From contig JBFLVN010000018.1 of assembly GCA_040758475.1 (NCBI GenBank), forward strand, positions 1 to 24,988: a stretch of DNA of 24,988 nt, read 5' to 3'. Position 1 is the first letter of the stretch; every line of letters begins with the position of its first letter. This DNA is from JBFLVN01 sp040758475. Lineage in GTDB: Bacteria; JAGRBM01. The translations under genes and the position numbers were made by a program. Below, one piece after another: positions 22,658 through 24,988 of this stretch. The notes under the pieces are model-generated. The model was not told the origin of the DNA, did no database searches, and was given only the letters and a program-made list of their open reading frames with translations.

Positions 22658-23896
22658 GTGCTGAAAGTGATCAATCCCGAAGTGCCCACGGCGGCGCAAA
22701 AAACCGAACGCCTGCGGGTCACGATCCTGACTTCTTCCTACCCCGCCTACCGGGGGGATTACGCCGGGATCTTCATCGAGAAGATGGCCCTCCAGCTCGC
22801 AGCCAAGGGGCACAAGATCACGGTCGTGGCGCCTGGAACGCCCGGGGCGTCCCGCCACGAAAACCACGCCAACCTCCAAGTCCATCGGTTCCGGTACTTC
22901 CTCCCGTTTTTGGAACGCCTCGCCTACGGGGCCGGGGGGATTCCCGAGAACCTGAAGCGAAACCCGTTCCTGGCGCTTCTCATCCCGTTCTTCGTCTTCG
23001 GGTTCCTCTGGAGCGCCTGGAGGCACTCGAAGGGAGCCGACCTCCTTCACGCCAACTGGACCCTCCCCGCCGGGTGGGTCGCCAAAAGGATCGCCGGGCA
23101 TCGGAACATCCCCTACGTCGTGACGGCCCGGGGAAGCGATTTGAACCTGGCCGCTAGGAACGGCCTCCTTCGCCCCATGGCCCGGGGCGTCCTCCTTGGC
23201 GCCGCCCAGGTGACGACCGTGAGCGAAGCCCTTCGGGACGGGGCGATCCAGCTTGGCGTCCCGCCGGAGAAAGTCCGGGTCGTCCCTTCGGGCGTGGCCG
23301 TCAATCCCACCCGCCCCACGGGCCAGGAGCGCCCAAGCTTCCCGCGCCCCAAGGCCGTCTTCGTGGGGAGCCTTCGGGATTTGAAGGGCGTGGACGTGAT
23401 GCTGGACGCCCTCGCGATCCTGCGGGACAAGAACGTCCCTACCTCGGCCTGGATCGTGGGGGACGGCCCCGCCCGGCAGGCGCTTGAGGAGCAATGCCGA
23501 AGGCTCAAGCTCACCGACCGGGTGGCCTTCGTAGGCCAACGGCCCCACGAGGAAGTGGGTTCCTGGCTCGCGGAAGCCGATTACCTCGTCCTCCCCTCTT
23601 TCTCCGAAGGCCGTCCCAACGTGGTCTACGAGGCCTTCGCGGTTGGATGCCCCGTGGTGGCGACAGACATCCCCGGCACCCGGGAGCTCGTGACCGACAA
23701 GGACCGGGGGCTGCTTGTTCCCCCCAAGGATGCCAAGGCCCTTGCCGAGGCCATGGAACAGGTGGGGACGAACGAAGTCCTCGCCCAGCACCTTGCCGAA
23801 CAGGCGAGCAGGTGGCTTACCTCCCAGGGGCTTACCTGGGAGATCTGCGCCCGTAATTACCTCTCCGTCTATCAGACGGCCCTCCCGTCCAGATAG
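22658..23896 (+). CDS. GT4-family glycosyltransferase (GT-B fold)
   Basis: The protein has 412 residues. The N-terminal domain begins RVTILTSSYPAYRGDYAGIF, the usual opening of GT4 enzymes with a Gly-rich loop; DLLHANWTLPAG and VVTARGSDLNL follow. The C-terminal domain has VPSGVAV, AVFVGSLRDLKGVDVMLDA and the retaining-transferase E-x7-E motif (Glu317 and Glu325 in SEGRPNVVYE), then GCPVVATDIPGTRELV. It should transfer a sugar from a nucleotide donor to a lipid or polysaccharide acceptor; donor and acceptor cannot be told. The segment ALLIPFFVFGFLWSAW (about 108-123) probably associates with the membrane. The start is GTG 22658-22660; no ribosome site precedes it, and GTG 22667 is an alternative, so the N-terminus is uncertain. 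It is a single-gene unit. Confidence 0.9.
   Translation: MLKVINPEVPTAAQKTERLRVTILTSSYPAYRGDYAGIFIEKMALQLAAKGHKITVVAPGTPGASRHENHANLQVHRFRYFLPFLERLAYGAGGIPENLKRNPFLALLIPFFVFGFLWSAWRHSKGADLLHANWTLPAGWVAKRIAGHRNIPYVVTARGSDLNLAARNGLLRPMARGVLLGAAQVTTVSEALRDGAIQLGVPPEKVRVVPSGVAVNPTRPTGQERPSFPRPKAVFVGSLRDLKGVDVMLDALAILRDKNVPTSAWIVGDGPARQALEEQCRRLKLTDRVAFVGQRPHEEVGSWLAEADYLVLPSFSEGRPNVVYEAFAVGCPVVATDIPGTRELVTDKDRGLLVPPKDAKALAEAMEQVGTNEVLAQHLAEQASRWLTSQGLTWEICARNYLSVYQTALPSR
23821..23842 (+). other. perfect 8-bp stem-loop inside the glycosyltransferase 3' end
   Basis: CTCCCAGG (23821-23828) pairs perfectly with CCTGGGAG (23835-23842) over a 6-nt loop, about 55 nt before the stop. No T tract follows. 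It may act in mRNA stability; it may be chance in GC-rich coding DNA. Confidence 0.35.
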
Positions 23897-23902
23897 TCCA
23901 TT

Positions 23903-23989
23903 TAAATTATTTAATAAATTCAACTAGTTATAACTATTTTTCACTTCATTCACTTTTGTCTTGACACGGCGCGTCAAACGTATTATCTT
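23903..23989 (+). promoter_or_regulatory. strong sigma70-type promoter with AT-rich upstream element
   Basis: A consensus TTGACA (23961-23966) and TATCTT (23984-23989) lie 17 nt apart. Upstream, 23903-23945 is almost wholly A/T, with a perfect AGTTATAACT palindrome, a composition typical of UP elements that raise promoter strength. TTGAC and GTCAA around the -35 (23961-23975) form a short inverted repeat that could serve as an operator. The expected start near 23996 gives a leader of about 63 nt. With the strongly biased codons of the gene behind it, high expression is likely. Confidence 0.75.
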
Positions 23990-24010
23990 GTATTACAGAA
24001 ATTGACGCTG

Positions 24011-24027
24011 CCGGGAAGACATCCCGG
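24011..24027 (+). other. 5' leader stem-loop of the phasin-like gene
   Basis: CCGGGA (24011-24016) pairs perfectly with TCCCGG (24022-24027) over a 5-nt loop. It lies 18 nt before the GGAGGG ribosome site (24045-24050), near the predicted mRNA 5' end. A 5' hairpin of this kind often protects abundant mRNAs; that role is inferred. Confidence 0.5.
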
Positions 24028-24058
24028 AAGCCAATCAAAAAAACGGAGGGATACCCCA

Positions 24059-24394
24059 ATGAACGCAGAAGAAATCCGCCAGGAAATCCGCAAGAACCTC
24101 GAGAGCGTCTCCAAGAACGTGGAAGGCGTCCTCAACTACCTCTCGGGCCCCGAGTTCCGCACCCGGGCCGAGGAAGCCTCCAAGAAGCTCGTGGATCTCG
24201 CCACGACCGCCCGCACCGACGCCCTCAAGCTCGCCCAGGACGTCTCCGAAAAGGCCCTGAGCGACGCCAAGAGCCTCCAGAAGAACGTGACCGAACGGGC
24301 CATGGCCTTCGTCTCCGAACTCCAGGGCTCGGTGACCCAGATCCTCTCGAGCGTCCGCGGCTCCAAGTCCGAACAGCCCCCGGCTAATTCCTAA
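24059..24394 (+). CDS. small phasin-like amphipathic helical protein
   Basis: The protein has 111 residues, almost entirely helix-forming, with no Cys or Trp and a single Tyr, and no signal peptide. Long heptad-like amphipathic stretches (RKNLESVSKNVEGVLNYL; KLAQDVSEKALSDAK; TERAMAFVSELQGSV) resemble phasins and other granule-surface or apolipoprotein-like proteins. I cannot assign a named family. The start ATG 24059-24061 has GGAGGG 8 nt upstream; an in-frame codon at 24002 would lie almost at the transcript start and adds a non-conserved-looking basic tail. Codons are strikingly optimised (CTC, AAG, GTC, GCC), suggesting high abundance. The next gene follows after 17 nt. Confidence 0.8.
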   Translation: MNAEEIRQEIRKNLESVSKNVEGVLNYLSGPEFRTRAEEASKKLVDLATTARTDALKLAQDVSEKALSDAKSLQKNVTERAMAFVSELQGSVTQILSSVRGSKSEQPPANS

Positions 24395-24411
24395 AAGGGG
24401 CTTGCAGTCCG

Positions 24412-24984
24412 GTGAATCCGGCGGGTACTGATTCGACCATCGTGACGCCCAAACCGGAAAAGAAATCTTCCCGGCGAGGCGGGGGCGGAAGGCCCCCGTC
24501 TCGTCCTGGGAAGGACCGCAAGGACCGGGTCGTCCAGACCCGCGTGCCGGGCGATTTGGAAGACGTCCTCAAGGAAGCGGCCCGCACCCAGCGAGTCACC
24601 GTTTCCCATCTCATCCGCAACGTCCTCGAAGACACGTTCAACCTCGTCGATAACCTCGTAGCCCAGGGCGAACGCATCGCGGAGACCGTCTCCCGGGATG
24701 CCAAGCGCATCGCCGAATCGGCCAAGGGGCTCCCGCGAAGCACTCCGCCCGTGCCGCCCCTCGGCCAGCCCCCTGCCCCGCCGGCCGTTCCGCCGGTATC
24801 CGGCTCCGCGCTCTCAGCGCTTGAGAGCGTCTATGCGTGGCAGGAATTAATCCTCGCCCGCGATACGGCCTGCACGAAGTGCGGGACTTCCATTCCGAAG
24901 AACTCCAAAGCCCTCAAGGGCGTGACCGACGTCCCCACCGCTTCCCCCATCTGGGTCTGCGAGAGCTGTCACCAAAAGATGTAG
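24412..24984 (+). CDS. ribbon-helix-helix plus zinc-ribbon protein, possible regulator
   Basis: The protein has 190 residues. A basic disordered N-terminus (about 1-38, Gly/Arg/Lys-rich) is followed by a ribbon-helix-helix-like unit (about 40-77: VVQTRVPGDLEDVLKEAART and VTVSHLIRNVLEDTF). Next come an amphipathic helix (about 78-105, ERIAETVSRDAKRIAESAK) resembling the phasin-like protein upstream, a Pro-rich linker (about 108-130), and a C-terminal zinc ribbon with Cys154/Cys157 and Cys183/Cys186. The domains suggest a DNA-binding protein, perhaps controlling or sharing a partner with the preceding gene. The start is GTG 24412-24414; AGGGG lies 12 nt upstream, a little far. Together the two genes look like one transcription unit from the promoter near 23961. 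Confidence 0.8.
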   Translation: MNPAGTDSTIVTPKPEKKSSRRGGGGRPPSRPGKDRKDRVVQTRVPGDLEDVLKEAARTQRVTVSHLIRNVLEDTFNLVDNLVAQGERIAETVSRDAKRIAESAKGLPRSTPPVPPLGQPPAPPAVPPVSGSALSALESVYAWQELILARDTACTKCGTSIPKNSKALKGVTDVPTASPIWVCESCHQKM

Positions 24985-24988
24985 CGGC

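Noticed and set aside
22592..23923. Long upstream extension of the SDR frame on the minus strand
   Set aside because: It is antisense to the glycosyltransferase, which has clear GT4 motifs; ATG 22591 with GGAGG is the natural SDR start.

Overview
The window is 24,988 bp of GC-rich (roughly 60-65%), gene-dense DNA. The organism appears to be a Gram-negative bacterium: it encodes an outer-membrane beta-barrel, periplasmic-adaptor export genes, Sec signal peptides, a phasin-like protein and a very large hybrid histidine kinase. The gene mix and codon use suggest a deltaproteobacterial/Myxococcota-like or related uncultured lineage. No rRNA or housekeeping marker is present, so this placement is only a guess.

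Layout. (1) 1-362: the 3' end of a gene (probably an extended SDR), then a tRNA-Arg(CCG) with its own promoter and a rho-independent terminator. (2) 388-6406, minus strand: a tight four-gene operon, transcribed as transglutaminase-like/7TM membrane protein -> ATP-grasp alpha-L-glutamate-ligase-like enzyme -> membrane-anchored protein with about 19 TPRs -> outer-membrane beta-barrel. Together these could span cytoplasm, inner membrane, periplasm and outer membrane. This is the most interesting locus of the window. (3) 6619-13870, minus strand: CHAD-domain protein, an unrecognised conserved-looking protein, an NAD-dependent epimerase-like SDR, a MuiA/DUF4139 secreted protein, a HicBA toxin-antitoxin pair with a clear sigma70-type promoter, and a YdeP/FdhF-like molybdopterin oxidoreductase. 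(4) 14027-17572, plus strand: a single hybrid sensor kinase (sensor-PAS-PAS-GAF-HisKA-HATPase-REC), divergent from the oxidoreductase. (5) 17581-22591, minus strand: a five-gene operon, atypical SDR -> HlyD-type adaptor -> ABC ATPase -> two FtsX/MacB-type permeases. Its last four genes overlap serially by 4 nt. (6) 22658-23896, plus strand: a GT4 glycosyltransferase, divergent from that operon across a 66-bp gap that holds a perfect 8-bp inverted repeat. (7) 23897-24984, plus strand: a strong-looking promoter driving a small phasin-like helical protein, followed by a ribbon-helix-helix plus zinc-ribbon protein.

How the genes may work together. The four-gene operon resembles the known pairing of ATP-grasp amide ligase with 'inactive transglutaminase-7TM'. 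Here it is joined to a TPR scaffold and a barrel, an arrangement otherwise typical of polymer exporters such as BcsC or PgaA, which suggests synthesis, modification and export of a peptide-like or polymeric envelope product. The ABC operon is a typical MacB-type efflux or envelope transporter. The last two genes look like a granule or nucleoid-associated structural protein with a candidate regulator. All functional links are inference from family membership and gene order; no database search was run.
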